Part shown: positions 1 through 13,119 of the stretch, piece after piece
Position numbering within the stretch: position 1 is the stretch's first letter
Layout of the letters: the number at the start of each line of letters is the position of its first letter
Assembly (NCBI RefSeq): GCF_040939455.1
Contig: NC_134106.1
Span: forward strand, 40,942,001 to 41,006,000
Reading direction: 5' to 3'
From: Microcebus murinus
Lineage: Eukaryota > Chordata > Mammalia > Primates > Cheirogaleidae
DNA length: 64,000 nucleotides
Translations under genes and position numbers: made by a program
The notes under the pieces: model-generated
Seen by the model: the letters and a program-made list of their open reading frames with translations, nothing else
Databases searched by the model: none
What the model was told of the DNA's origin: nothing

Positions 1-132
1 CCCCTGTTAATTTATAGTATTTTAGTTTATCAACCTCTTTAGAAATATATTAATTATAAACTGTTTGATAGAGTAATACAGGGACTGGGGATGTAAAAAT
101 AAATAATATACTGTCTTTCCCTTGTTTCAGGG

Positions 133-285
133 ACTCATTAATTTTCATAACTACTTTGTGGAGCATTAGGAATTGATACAATTCTACAAATGAAGAATCT
201 GACAATCAAGAGAAGCTAAGGGATCAACCCAAGTGGTAGAGTTGGCAGAGTCAAAACTTGTTCGTGGGTCTGTTGACTCCCCTGA
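133..285 (-). repeat. MIR SINE fragment
   Basis: The order of short blocks (an 'aatgaagaa' match to the 'gatgaggaaactga' core, then a 'gtggtagagttggcagagtc' match near the 5' half) matches reverse-complement MIR. Heavily diverged. Confidence 0.5.
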
Positions 286-637
286 ACTGAATAATCAGGA
301 ACCCAATTTTCCAAGTCAGAAACCAAATTTTTAAAATCTCAGGTCTCCACTAATTACACATATTCCCCTGCACTAAGAAATATAATAAATAAATCTTATT
401 TATTAATATTATATTAAAGATAATGAGATAGTGAATGTGAGATATTTTAAAAGTTGTAATATACTATAAAATACTGATTGTTCTAAGATGTGCTTCTTAA
501 AATGTGTGTCCATCTTTTACATCATTTAGCATTATTAGTTTTCTGCTAAAATCCAAAAATAATCATAAAGATTTAATGTTTCCAAGTATATATTTTCTCC
601 AAAATAAAAAATAAAAATTTCCAGAGCTTTCCAAATA

Positions 638-988
638 CAGTAATGCATCGTCACTTAATGACATGTTGCATTTTGAGAAATGTGTCACTCGGCAATTTTG
701 TCATTGTGTGAACGTCACAGAGTGTTGAACATCACATAAACTGAGATGGTATAACATACTACACATCTATGCTATATGGTATAGCCTATTGCTGGTAAGC
801 TACACACCTATACAACAGGTTACTGTACTGAATACTGTAGGCAATTGTAACGCAGTGGTAAATATTTGTGTATCTAAACACATCTAAAAATAGAAAACGT
901 AGAGTAAAAATATGATATTGTAATCTTATGGGACCACCATCGTATATGTGGTATGCCACTGGCCAAAACATTATGTGGCGCATCACTG
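638..988. mobile_element. TA-flanked non-autonomous DNA transposon (MITE), copy 1
   Basis: A 351-bp unit with inverted ends (CAGTAATGCATCG at the left; the right end read in reverse is CAGTGATGCGCC) and TA dinucleotides on both sides (636-637 and 989-990), as in Tc1/mariner/pogo elements. I recognise the family from other primate sequence but cannot name it safely. A second copy in the opposite orientation is at 38848-39165. Confidence 0.75.
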
Positions 989-1479
989 TATATGAATTCT
1001 AATGGGGGAGTAGTTCAGGAAAACATGTTAGCTTGAAGGTAACTGGAACCTAGGCCAATTTGGCAATATGTAATAGGAGTGTGTTTAATCAGAAGGCACC
1101 TATGTGAATTTTATTTCAACCAGAAATTCATATCTTGGAGTGTGGCCTTATTAATCCCTCATAAGAGAATTCTTGAAATTCTACCTGGTAGACAATCTAG
1201 GGAACTCCCATTAGGTGGCAAATGCTGTAACACTTTACAAATAGGCAAGAGTGGTTTGAACCTGGTGCTATTGTATCATATGACTTCTTTATGTCAACAC
1301 ACTGAAGATATAAGGAAAGGGATATATTTAACACATTCTTCTCTGCACAGTTTCACTTAACCTACATGATTTCAACTTTTTTTTTCTTATTCTGGAAAAT
1401 CCCAGGGATGTACTGACTTTATTAAATCAAAGTACTGAAATCTAATGAAATCATCTTTAAAGATATGGCCATATATTAG

Positions 1480-1605
1480 TCCCCAGGGAAATAAGCAGGG
1501 CCATACAAAATTACTTTATTTTCCTTTCTGAAGCTTTTGGGCTTGCTAAGGGGTCTAATTCCTTGCTGTTTTTATTCCATATTTAAGTTCATTTGTTTTA
1601 GCACA
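1480..1605. repeat. Unidentified diverged repeat, copy A
   Basis: It shares the spaced pattern 'agggaaataagNagg...caaaattaNttt' with 3757-3850, and looks like two old copies of one family. Family unknown. Confidence 0.25.
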
Positions 1606-2711
1606 TTTCCCATGGCCCCAATTGACTTGCCACTATTTAAACTCTCCCACAATGGGCTATTTAATGTTTTTGCTGATTTGGAGCAAATATTATTTTGTTT
1701 TCTTTTATTCCAGAGAAAGGAAACTTTGATTCCCATAAGTAATTCCCTAAGTCCCTTAATTTGGTCTGGGATAATTCCCACTATACTTTTTGGTGGTAGC
1801 TGGAGTATGAAGTCTGTGCTTATTGTATGAGACTATAAATCTGGGTCTGAGCAACATTCTGCTGAGCTAAAATCTTTATTGTATCTCTTCTTAAGTTGAT
1901 ATAATAAGTGAGTCATTAGGTTTCCATCCATATCTTTCATTTTGTCACATACATATAAGAAAATTGAAGGGGCAAGCAAAAGAATAATAACAGCAAAGAT
2001 GGGATGATACTTTTAAAGGACAGTCAGGGCAATGGCTCTTTTCCCAAAAGAGGTAAGGACTTCTAAAGAACAAGGACAGAAGTAAAGGAGGAAGGACAAG
2101 TAGGTCCAAGAAACAGAAAGCAAGTTTGGGAACAGAAAACAACAAAAAGCACCATAGTCATATGAACAGCTACTTGATGCATACTGCAAAAAAAATCAAG
2201 TGTCACTTTTTAAAAAAATTACTATCAGACTAATAGATGCACATATTTAAAAATTTAAATGAACTTGATCGGCTTTTAAGAAAACAAAAGCAAATTTTTT
2301 TAAAAAAGTTATCTGCAATTTCCTGTTCCAAACTTCTCAATTCTTCAGGGGAAGCTACTTTCAAATCATTTAGATGATTTTTCTGGTATTCTTTTCCATG
2401 CTTATAAATATCAGTGCTTTTGTACTTAATCTTTCATTTATAAATTGGTAGAAAACAATTTTATTCTGCAGAATTAACTTTTCTTTACCTAACTCATTAT
2501 ATTTCAAGAAATAATTACTTTTGGTTATAGTGATATAATTCACATTATACAAACTATATATATAACCAACTAATTTATTATGATTATGTTTTTGTGACTC
2601 ATGATTTTCATTTTTTTTAAATTAGAGTTAATAATATATTGAACTTTATAATCTCAAAAATGAGGAAAATCAAATATCTTTTATCTGGTAAATGAATAAT
2701 CACACTGTTAT

Positions 2712-3075
2712 AAATTCATAAAATGGAATATTACTCAGCAATAAGAATAAAGAAAGTGAAAAATGGAATAAACTACTGATATATGTAACAACATGTATTG
2801 ATCACACATGCATGAAGCTAAGTAAAAAAAAGCCAGACTCGAAAAGCTGCGTACTTTATGATTCAATGTATATCACAATGGGAAAAAGGTAAAAGTATGG
2901 AGTCAACAGACCACTGGTTGCAGAGGCTTGGAGTAGGACAGGGATTAGCTATCGGGACAAAGAAGAAATTTAAGATTCTAGATCTTGTGATGGTTATATG
3001 ACTGTATGTATTTTCAACACAGGCAGACCTGTACACTAAAAAGATTAAATTTTACTGAATACAAATTATACTTTG
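2712..3075 (+). mobile_element. Old L1 3' UTR/3' end fragment
   Basis: The succession 'aatggaatattactcagcaa', then a 'cagac' segment, a 'ggttgcagaggcttgg' segment and an A-rich 'aaattatact' end is typical of ancient mammalian L1M 3' ends in sense orientation. Confidence 0.75.
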
Positions 3076-3418
3076 TTATAAAATGCAAAAAAGCTTACAA
3101 ATAATATATTCATGTGTTGCATAATTTTCTTGGCACTTAACATTTTTCTTAGCACTGTCATATATCTGTTAAACAGCAAGAAGTATTTTGTGTCCAAACA
3201 TGCAATACATTAGATAATCTACCAATTATTTTTATTCCTGGAGTCCTCCCTCCTAACGCCCTCAGTCTTGTTACTCTTTTATGGAATGATTGTTCCTCAG
3301 GCCTGATACATAATTTTTACTCTGTTCAGTAATATCCTGGATTGGATACCTTGTTTTGTGCTCTGCTGCCTTCCTCTTCATTGTTTAGTGCTTGTTTTTT
3401 TTGTTTGTTTGTTTTCTT

Positions 3419-3443
3419 TGTTTTTTTTTTTTTTTTTTTTTTT
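3419..3443 (+). repeat. Poly(T) tract
   Basis: An uninterrupted T run preceded by a (TTTG)n-like stretch. It is probably the remains of an A-tail on the minus strand, but no SINE body is recognisable beside it. Confidence 0.7.
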
Positions 3444-3756
3444 GTTAAGGAAGCAAGTTGCTTACCACATAAGGATATAGGTCTAATTAACTTTGATATT
3501 ACATTTAAAATACATTTAAGTTTACATATAAATGTAAAGCTCTAAGTTGGGATAAATTAGATAGATTTGGATAGAGGATGCAGAACCCAAAGTCACAGAA
3601 TAATTGGACACAGCAATTGCCCCAGCTCCTCACGAAGGGATTTCCAGCACTTCTCCCAGAGTATTCATGGAGAGAAATGAAGAGGCAGGCTGGGGAAAAG
3701 GGCTGCTTCTCATAACCCACAATTGAATCAAATAATGAAAGATTGTCAAAGACCTA

Positions 3757-3850
3757 TAGGGAAATAAGTAGGATCCTGCAAAATTATTTATCTGTGCTTA
3801 AGCCTTTGGCCTCTGGTGGAGAGCCTTGTTCTGTTTTATAAGAACTACAT
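3757..3850. repeat. Unidentified diverged repeat, copy B
   Basis: Partner of the 1480-1605 segment (see copy A). The similarity is short and could be coincidental. Confidence 0.22.
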
Positions 3851-3859
3851 TTAAATCCC

Positions 3860-3985
3860 TTAGGCTTTGCCTTATTCCTTTCCTCAACTTGGAGTGCCTT
3901 GCCCTGCATTCCTCTCTTCTAGACTTGAGGAAAACTTTCTCTTCCTTAAAGCCCAGGTACATTATTTCCTTTCATCCCAGACAAA
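3860..3985 (+). repeat. L2 LINE fragment
   Basis: Blocks resembling the L2 3' region ('cttggagtgccttgccctgc', then 'cttaaagcccaggtac') in sense orientation. Confidence 0.5.
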
Positions 3986-4244
3986 ATTAATTGCTAGTTT
4001 GCCTTCCTTCTCTTGCTACCTTTTTGGTAACTATGTGGTCAACATACAATTTAAAACACAACCCAGATGTAGACACATTTTTCTGTCTCAAACAAAGAAA
4101 AAACAAACAAAAATACCCTTATTCTTACCCATTCAAGTCACTTTCTTTTTAAAACTTAATTTCCTATATTTAACCCACTCTCTTATAGATATGCCCTAAA
4201 CATTTCATGGTTTCATCTCCTCCTGTTCCCCTCCCTGCCCAGTG

Positions 4245-4385
4245 TGAGAGGGCTGGGTTCTGGTCTCTGCTGCTTTCTGTACAATTCAAGTGACTTCCCA
4301 CCTCTCTGGGCCTCAATTTTTACATTTATAGTATGAGGAAGTGGACTAAAAGATGTTGAAAGAGTCTTCTTGAATTAAAAATGTA
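4245..4385 (+). repeat. MIR SINE fragment
   Basis: The MIR core is visible: 'caagtgacttcccacctctc', 'gggcctcaat' and 'tatagtatgaggaagtgg'. Confidence 0.65.
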
Positions 4386-4616
4386 AGCTTCTCAGAAAAC
4401 ACAAACTGGGGAAATCAGCACTTAATTTTCTTAATTATATAGAATCAAGGACTTTGTTAGTCAACCCATGAGGCTTTTTCAATTTCCTTTGCTGATGTGC
4501 AATGGAACTTCCATTCATTTTTAAAGAGCTGCATATAACTTCTCAGGTAACATAAAAACAATGCAGCCCAGGCTTTTTAGTCTGCCACTGTTTGCTTGCC
4601 TCCCACCACCATTTCT

Positions 4617-4914
4617 TTTTTTTTTAACTATTATTATTTCAGAATATTATGGGGGTACAAACATTTTGGTTACTTGAATTGCTTTTGTGTCATTTGAGTC
4701 AAGGTTATAAGTGTGCCCATCACCCAGATAGCATTACACTCGTTAGGTGTGAATCCTTACCTGTCCCTCCCTCCTCCCCATCCACTTGGTTTCTGCTGAG
4801 TTTTACTACCATATGTGCACGAGAGTAACGATAGATTAGTTCCAGTTTAATAGTGAGTGTATTTGGTGTTTGTTTTTCCATTCTTGCAATACTTCGCTCA
4901 GAAGAAGGTCTTCT
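4617..4914 (-). mobile_element. 5'-truncated young L1 3' end, strepsirrhine type
   Basis: Starts with an A-tail read as poly(T), then the segment 'cagaatattatgggggtaca' typical of lemur L1 3' ends in reverse. A perfect 11-bp target-site duplication CCACCATTTCT flanks it (4606-4616 and 4915-4925), so both borders are secure. About 298 bp remain of a 6-kb element. Confidence 0.8.
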
Positions 4915-5128
4915 CCACCATTTCTGACCTTGGAAGGGAATCCAGTTGCCTATAGCAGCTTAGAGTAAAATTTATACCCTGTCTGTGGCTATAATGTTCT
5001 CCATAATCAGGCTGCTAACTTCATCTCCAAATTCACTAGATGCTACATATTCTTCAACTAAATGCTCCCATCACAATAGCCTGTTTCTCACACCTGTACT
5101 TGCTTTGTGGATGGTGCTTCTTTCTCTG

Positions 5129-5455
5129 TTTTTTTTTGGGGGGGGGACAGAGTCTCAATCTGTTGCCCTGAGTAGAGTGCTGTGGCGTCAGCCTAGATCA
5201 CAGCAACCTCAAACTCCTAGGCTCAAGCGATCCTCCTGCCTTAGCCTCCTGAGTAGCTGGGACTATAGGCATGTGCCACCATGCCCGGCTACTTTTTTCT
5301 ATATATTTTTAGTTGTCGGCTAATTTATTTCTATTTTTAGCAGAACAGGGTCTCGCTCTTGCTCAGGCTGGTCTCAAACTCTTGACTTCGAGCAATCTTC
5401 CCACCTCGCCCTCCCAGAGTGCTAGGATCACAGGTATGAGCCACCATGCCCAGCC
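5129..5455 (-). mobile_element. Alu SINE (dimeric), antisense to the plus strand
   Basis: Poly(T) then 'acagagtctcaatctgttgc', two Alu arms separated by an A/T-rich linker, ending 'ccaccatgcccagcc'. The flanks share TGCTTCT-type duplicated bases. Confidence 0.93.
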
Positions 5456-5519
5456 TGCTTCTCTTGTCTCTACTTCACTTCTCTTTTCCTTCTCCTCATC
5501 TTAGCTTAGAGATGAACCC

Positions 5520-5700
5520 TGATTACACTAGCTAAAATATAATATTCCTGTTTTTCTCTATAACTGTATTAATTGTATTTACTTCATAGGACTTAAAATA
5601 ATTTTTCATTTTCTCTAGAATATCAACTTCATAAGGTCAGGGATCTTAACTCTCTAGTGCATTATCTGCCAGATAGTTGTTGAATAAGTAAATGAATGAG
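5520..5700 (+). repeat. L2 LINE 3' end
   Basis: Ends with 'gttgttgaataagtaaatga', the typical L2 tail, preceded by a diverged 'aaggtcagggatct' block. Confidence 0.65.
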
Positions 5701-6316
5701 CTCAAGAGAAAAATATTTTTTGAACAAAGAAATATATAATTATAACAATTTTCTCTATATTTCTTCTGGCTTCAGGAGAAACAAATCACTGGAAAATTGT
5801 GAGGCTGTGATGCTAGCTAGACATACCTATCAAAAGTACAACCAGGGTTTTCTTTGATGGGAGCCAGTTCTAAAAAATCCCATCCTTGTGGACATAAAGA
5901 AAATATATTTGTCAAGACCTTAAGGAAAATAATGGAAAGGAGAGAGTTGTGCATGAAAATATAAGTCTAATTTTTTTGTTACATTTTTCACTGGAAAGAA
6001 TGCTATTACTCTAGGAGCTAAGACACCCATTGAGTGGCTCCAGCACTTTACTTTGTGACCTTTACTTTAGGGTCACCATTGTCCTAACTGAAACTGCTTT
6101 GATCACATGGGTTATTTCTGCATTTATTCATTTTTATGTCTATTTATCAAATATGTACCCAGCATTTATGTGGAATATAAAGCACATTGACATACTCAAC
6201 TATTATTTCAACTCTTTTTCAGTGTGCCTTCCTACTCTTCTAAGGCTAGAAATCAAGAAACAAAATGTTTAAACTCTTCTTGCTGCTACATTTCTATGCA
6301 TGATTTAGGTTCTGCT

Positions 6317-6343
6317 AAAAAAAAAAACACACACACACACACA
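6317..6343 (+). repeat. Poly(A)/(CA)n simple repeat
   Basis: A run of A followed directly by about eight CA units. Confidence 0.85.
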
Positions 6344-7689
6344 TTCATGAAAGATTTGGAAGATGAGAGTAATCAGTGTGAGACAGTGGCCCTGAGCAAG
6401 GAAATCAGACATTCTGGCAAACACACTAATGGAAGCATTTATTCTATGGCAGCTGTGGCAGAGAGTCTACAGTCCAATCCCTGGCACGATCAGAGCCAAG
6501 CAGCTGGAAGAATCAATGATTTAAGAATTTCTCCTCGTTACATAGTTCTAGGGAGGCTCTCAGACATCCAACATGTCTGAGGCATGGTGTGGGAATCTAG
6601 ATATTTTGGAGGTTTTGCATAGTTCAGAGTCTCCCAAACTCACAAGCCTCACTAAATATCTGATCAACAAAAACAGTCCTTCCTTAGTTTTTTAATGCAA
6701 TTATTTTTGCTTGCTTGAAGACCTCGTATTCTCAGCTGAAAATAATTATCTTGCAAAGGTATAACAATTTCCTTCATGCCCCAGCTTTATTCTCTTTATT
6801 TTTACCACATTTATAATTATATCTGCAACTACTGTATACCAGGGAGTTAATTATAATGTCAAACAGAGTAGAAGTCTGACACACCAAAAAATTGCAGGTT
6901 ATGCTAATTCATATTGGCAATAACTTAGGTAACTTGAGAATAGACCCTGAGGCAATATAAATTTAAGTCAGGCTGAATGTACTGATATGAGTGCACTTAG
7001 CAGAGACTGTTTATTCATGTGGTAGTTTTAAACACTGGGAATGGTTCAGTTTGCTTGGTTCATGGAGAGAAATCTGGCTGTAATTGCAGCCTATTATAAC
7101 ATTGAGATGATAGAAATTCCTTATCATAAAATAAAGGGATCTAAAATTTGTAGTGTAAATACTGAAGTAGATTTATCATCTACAGTTCAATTGCCTAACC
7201 TCTATCTATGTCCCCAATAAGACACAGAGGTCCCTCCCTAACCACAGGAATTGAGGAATAAATTGATGAGGTGAGTGCCTGCATTTTTGTAAAGGGTTGA
7301 GTGGCTTTCTTCTATAAGCCCCGATAAAGGCAGGATATTACAATTAAGATGTGATTCCTGATTTTAGTGGGAAGCAAACGGTTTCCAGAGTGGTAGTGGC
7401 CAAGCACCAGCACTTTTCTTTACCAGAGGCAGGGTAAGTGGTTAACAGAGAAAGTATAAGCAAGAGGACTTATTTAATAGCACAGAAATCTGTGGTGACA
7501 ATTATGCAATTCTTAAAACTATTCTTCTAAACCCTTCTGAATCTGTGTTAATAATAATAACAATAATTCAAGGTCGATGAACAGAGGCCTGACTTTTAGC
7601 TTCTGGTGAATGAGTGACTCCTCAGAACCGAGTCAGTCAATGTACAAGCCTAGAGACTAGAGCCATTTAATAAAGGTCAGAAGCATTTG

Positions 7690-9340
7690 AGAAATGTCTG
7701 TACAAAATCCATCGTGAATATGTATTGTAAATCTTCTTCCTAGACTTCCTCCAGGGGAATTATCCTTTACTGGGTCAAATGTGAACTAGAAAAATGGAAA
7801 TATCTGTATTGGGAGTGGGAATAGATTTATTGATCACGGGCTCTGAGGTAACACTAAGCCCTGAGAACGCAGATTTACCCTGTGTTTGGTCCATCAGTCA
7901 TAGTGGGGATTTACAAGGATCAGAAGGTAAATAGATTTTTGACCTAACCACTGAATCCATTAACCCAATCTGTGACCATTATATCATTCCTGGATATTTG
8001 ATTGGAATAGAAACATTTGGCAACTACCAGAATCCCACCATTGTCTTCCAGACCCAGAGAGTCAAAGCCATTATAATAGAAAAAGCAAACAGAAGCATCT
8101 GGAGATTTTTCTCCCTATCAAAAATTTTAACCACAAGCAGTAGCTTATTCCTGGGTAAATTACAGAGATTAGTGCCACCATCAAACACTTGAAAGGTGCA
8201 GCAGCACAGTGATCTTTAAAACATCGTCATTTTAACTTGACTCTGTGGCCTGTGTAGAAGACAGATGAGTCTTGGGGAATGGCAGTGAATGACCACAAGG
8301 CTGTTCACGTGGCAATTCTGATTGTGGCCACTTTTCCAGGTATGGTCTCACTGGTCAAGAAATCAATTAGTAAATTCAATGTTTATACCCCCATAATATT
8401 TTTAAATTAAAAAAAATACTAAAAAAAAATAAAAAGAAACTAACTCAACCCCTAGCACCTGTTATTCAGCTACTGAGCCAGTGAATCTTACATCTTCTCT
8501 TCCAGTATGCAGAGACCATCAAAAGTAATTTATTTTTAACTAGCAGGATCAGAAATTTACCTTCACTATCTTGCCTCAGCGCTATGTCAATATTTAGCTT
8601 TGAATCTTAGTTTAACCACCAGGGATCTTGTTCATCTCATCATCCTCTGAGACATCAGTCTTGTCCACTACATTGATTACATCTTGCTGACAGTGCTTGG
8701 GAAGAATATTAGCAGCTACCAAGCAACCTTGGTAGAAAATATGCTTACTAAGGAGGATAGAAGCTCCCCAAACTTCAAAGACCTGTCACATCAGTAAAGC
8801 CGCAAGGAGCCTAATGACTAGGGGTATGTAGGGATAGCCTCTCTGAAATGAGATAAGTTGCCAAAATTTTCCTCCTCATCACTAAAAAGGGACTCAAAAT
8901 TTAGTGGGTCTGTTTAGAATTGAGAAGCAAAATATACAACATGTTTGGGGTGCTGTTCTGAGTAATTTGCCAGATCACCTAAGATTGCTATCTTAAAATA
9001 GGTGTCCAGACACAGAAAAGGCTCTAGTTTGAAAGCTCTAGACAGAAAATTGTCTAGCTTCTAGAGAAAGGAGCTCTGCCACTTGGCTCCTAAAGCTGAA
9101 ATGGTTTGTGGAAGATCAAGATGCTATATGAAATGTATGGCAAATTGCCTAGACAGAAAAATTATGATGCAGGCTTCCAGAGTTTTGGGAGTCACGTCCC
9201 TTAAGCAAATAACATTTCTACTTTTCATTAACAGTCTCTATCATACCCCTAGATCTGGTAAAGACTGATTATCTGACCATTACATACCAAAGGATCTTGT
9301 TACCTGAGTTGCCTGTCATGGTCTAGATGTTATCTGATCT
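7690..9340 (+). pseudogene. Degenerate endogenous retrovirus internal (pol-like) region
   Basis: The nucleotide text over this span resembles the internal pol section of an old primate ERV family (protease/reverse-transcriptase part at about 7800-8340, further polymerase sequence to about 9300), in sense orientation. The reading frame is broken throughout: the longest surviving open piece is 64 codons (7998-8192), and many stops and indels interrupt it. No LTR pair or primer-binding site could be assigned at either side, so this is a fragment without coding capacity. The call rests on memory of the repeat and was not aligned; the family name is left open. Sequence at 7190-7690 may belong to the same relic. 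Confidence 0.5.
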
Positions 9341-9344
9341 ACCA

Positions 9345-10265
9345 TCATTTAGAGTGAAACATTCCCAATGGCGGTCTATCATTTTGTGAAGGTATGCATG
9401 AGATCTGGAGTGAGCGAGTGGTTCTTAGAGGGACAAGAAACATACATGTTAGCTGATAGGTAACATCCCCAGTGCATCTACTTCTCACCCTCAATTCACA
9501 TCCAATAGATTTGGCATGCAATGCCTCAAAAATGAGTGAAGAATAGAAATGCTCCAATTCATTGGGGCAGAAACAAGTTTAACAAATGGGAATGGTGCTG
9601 AGGAAGTTGAGTTTGGCCTGAGTGGAGAGGATGAGAGGCAAATAGTAAAGAATGAAAACTTAGCAGGTATTAGAATAGGAAGCAGCTTATAAGACATGAT
9701 AAAAAGTTTTGTGTACATCTGGAAGTAACGGCAAGGTAGTGAAAAACTTTAATCTGGGAGTGAGCAGCATGTTATGAAATCACTTGTACTTTTTAAAAGA
9801 ACACTCTTGCTATAGTTTGGGAAGTGGGTTAGAGGGGCCAAGTTAGACTTGTGGTGAGACTGTTTAGTAATCTAGTGGAGAGATGAGAATGTCCTGGGTA
9901 AGCATAATTTCATTAGATAGAGAAAAGTAGGCTGCTTCTAGAATTATTTAGGAAAAGGAATGAACCAGACTTGATGATTGAGTGGATAATAGAAAGGATA
10001 GAAAGAGAGTAGATAGGTCTGAATTCTGACTTGGGGGAAAAAAAATCAATGAATGGTGATAACATTCACTGATAGAGCAATCAAATGTAGAAGAGCAGAA
10101 TTGTGTTTATGAATCTGGGACAGGTTGAGAGAAATAATATGGCCAGTTTGTATCTATTGTAATGAGGTGTCAATAAAATATTCTAACAGAGTAACTTAAT
10201 AGGCAGTGGATACACAGAGGTCTGACAGGTTTAGGTTAGAGATACCTATTGAAGTCATTGCCAAA
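9345..10265 (+). repeat. Old mammalian interspersed repeat, unnamed
   Basis: Purine-rich phrases such as 'aagaacactcttgctatag' and the trailing 'gtaatctagtggagagatga' resemble a common ancient repeat that also appears at 31450-31690, 35360-36045 and 57345-57770. I cannot say whether it is LINE- or LTR-derived. The small open frames here are probably accidental. Confidence 0.45.
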
Positions 10266-10269
10266 CATA

Positions 10270-11430
10270 TGTTCATTAAAACCATGAAAATAAATTAAAT
10301 TGTCCAGTAAGAATGAAAAAAAAAAAAAAAACTAAGAAAAGACCTTCAAGAGAACCTTGGGGGTTACAAGACAGACTTGACTGCTCGTAGTTTAGGTTTA
10401 TAAACTGCTCACTGAGTTATGTAGAACTGTACTAGGAAAAGTAGAGAGTCAGTTGTCTTTTACTAAAGATTTCTAAAAATTTCTAAAAGTAAAAAATACT
10501 GAATAAAAAAAATATGTAGACTTGATATAATGTGCCAATATAATTAAAATCTCTCTTTTGCTGCTTACCCAACACAATGAGAAGATAACTTTAGGTTTAT
10601 TAAATGTAGTTCAAAAAATTAGTTTAAAAGTTGCACAAGAGAATTTCCAACAAGATCAAACAGATTAAAACCAATCAAGAGAGTGAAAGGAAATCATAGA
10701 AACTTTTGTATTTAGCATGCATGGCTGTAGAGTCAGGTTGGCAGTATTTCTTCATAAACAATTGCCTTACCTCACTATTTTGAGCATTTATATCTTACTC
10801 TCTAAAGGATTATCTTGCATGAAAATCAATCTGAAGATTTCACAGCAGCTGCAGACAACTCTTTCTGAGTGTAATAATGCCAATACAGGGTATTCTTATT
10901 GAGTCTCCTGCAATATCTACCTGAATATGCCTTGTCAAAACAGCAGAAGGAAATGTGTTAGCTATGCTGTTGTGCTGTTAACTCAAAATCAAAATTAGCA
11001 GCTCATGTAATAAAACAAGAAGAAAAAATAAAGTACTGTGGCTATAAATATGTGATTCTTGCTTAAGCTATATTCAGCTTGAATTTGGCATCAGTCTGTT
11101 CTACTTAAAATGGCTTTCTGTCATGATGGTCCCAATCTTCCAGGTTTTTATTAAGTTTAAATGTCTATATTAAAAATATATATACCAGATTTCAGAAATA
11201 CCATTGCACAGTTCAGATTTTTCTACCATTCTTTTTTTCCAGGACTACATTTTAGCTCTTTAATTCAATAACCACCTCAATAAAAGCAAGATTATATCAT
11301 ATATCCTCTAAAACAGGTCTTATACATGATAAATATTAAATAATTATTTAGAAAGCATCTGATGCATCCATTACAAAAGTGTAGTATCTCCATTTCCGAC
11401 CTATTGCATTGGGAACATTCCAAGATACTC
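10270..11430. other. No gene or recognisable repeat; possible unique conserved sequence
   Basis: Apart from a poly(A) run at about 10316-10331, I see no transposon signature at 10540-11180. Unmasked unique sequence in a gene desert beside a neuronal gene can be regulatory, but nothing in the bases proves it. Confidence 0.3.
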
Positions 11431-11436
11431 TGCTGA

Positions 11437-11545
11437 TGAAGTTCTGTGGAAATGAGCACTCTCACAGGTGGCTGGTGGAAATGATAACTGGCACAGCCCT
11501 TCTGGGTAGAAAATGGCAGATCAGTGTTTTAAGAAGGAAAAACTG
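11437..11545 (+). repeat. Short L1 3' fragment
   Basis: 'atgagcactctcacaggtgg' followed by 'ctggtggaaatgataactgg' matches a well-known internal L1 segment in sense. Confidence 0.6.
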
Positions 11546-11734
11546 GCAGCCATTGGCAAGTTAAATTGAAGTGAAAGAACATTGCCAGCAGGAAGGCCAG
11601 AGAAAAGGCTATTGCAAGTCTAGGAAGACACAAGAAAGTAATTATTTTGAGTTTTAGCAACCATATTTAAAAAGAGAGAGAAATGCATGAATTGAATTTT
11701 GAAATAAGAGAATGTAGATCAATGTATAACAGAA

Positions 11735-11935
11735 TGAAAAATTCAAAGTCTCACATACATACCTGGTTTTGAATGAGTTGTGTCATTTACTAGTTGCTTT
11801 ATTATGAACAAGTTAACTGCTATAAACCTCAGTTTGCTACTCTATAAAAGTGAGGATGCTAGGAACCATTTCACAATAGTTTTGTAAGGCATGGTGCCTG
11901 ATGTAGAATGTCAATATGTATAAATACAAGCAACT
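11735..11935 (+). repeat. MIR SINE
   Basis: The MIR order is preserved: 'cctggttttgaatgagttgt', 'aacctcagtttgctactcta', then 'ggcatggtgcctgatg'. Confidence 0.7.
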
Positions 11936-12881
11936 TTCCTTCCTTTTGATGACTGTGTTTCAAACAAGGCAAGGGAGGAAAGAGGCAGGGAGGCAGGGAG
12001 AAGAAGCAGCTGACCCTAGGGACTTCAGCCAGAAAGATAGGATTTCATTTACTGAAACATCATGAACACTTCTAGGAGCTTAATACATGACATTCTTAGT
12101 CATCTGTCAGACTCTGGCCTTTTCAAACCAAATGAAAGCATTCTTTTAGTGTTCTTGGAAATATAGTCTCCCATTTAGGAAGCTACCATGTACCATTTCA
12201 GCATAGAATGCACAGAGTCACAGCAAGCTCTTCTCTGATATTTTAGCATGGTGGAATGGCTTTTTATTTTTATGCATAAAAGTGTGAAATAGTCTTTGTA
12301 AGAGTCACTGCTATTACAGGCTGCACAACTGGAAGGCAAGCTACCTTTGAAATGGTTTTACTTGGACAGATTCCCAGTGATGTTCTCAAAAATGTACCAC
12401 CAAGAAATCCACGCCTAATAAGGCCTTACCATGATGAAAAAGAACCCAGGCAGCTGGAAATCACTTTATTCTGAGCTGCTTACCTTAGCTCAGAACACAG
12501 TGCTTTTGAAACAAGGCACATGCTTCCAACCACAGACTGGCAAGGGATTTTGATTTAAGTCAGTGCTTGCTTTCTCCTCTACCTTACTAAGAAAAAGAGA
12601 AACAGAACTTGGAGGTTACCATTTGTTAGCCACTAGGCAATCAGGACATCTTGCTGAGGGGAACAACCTTGTAGCTCTGCCACAATTATTCATTTGCCAA
12701 GGCTGCTGCAATTTTATGGCCTATTTCAGTTGCCTATAAATTTCTGAATGACTTTGTATTCTATAATATATATTATTATGCTTACCACCCCTACTCTTAA
12801 ATATGCACAGGGTATCTCTGTAGATATATATTCTTTGGATAAAAACTGTTTGAAATGGTCTATCTCTAAAGCTTCACTGTC

Positions 12882-13008
12882 TTTTTTTTTTTTTTTTAAG
12901 AGACAGGGTCTCTGTATGTTGCCCAGACTGGTCTCCTGGGCTCAAGAGATCCTCCCACCTGAGACAGCCCAGTAGCTGGGACTACAGGCATGCATCATTG
13001 CACCTACT
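12882..13008 (-). mobile_element. Alu monomer
   Basis: Poly(T), 'agagacagggtctctgtatg' and 'agtagctgggactacaggca' form a single Alu arm. A truncated dimer or a free monomer. Confidence 0.85.
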
Positions 13009-13119
13009 TCTTACTTAGTAATGTACACTACGATGCCATGTGCCCTGCGGTCTGTGTTCTAGTCCTCTAATGAATCATATAATCCAATTCTACCTTTCTG
13101 AAACAGAGTGAGAGGATAC

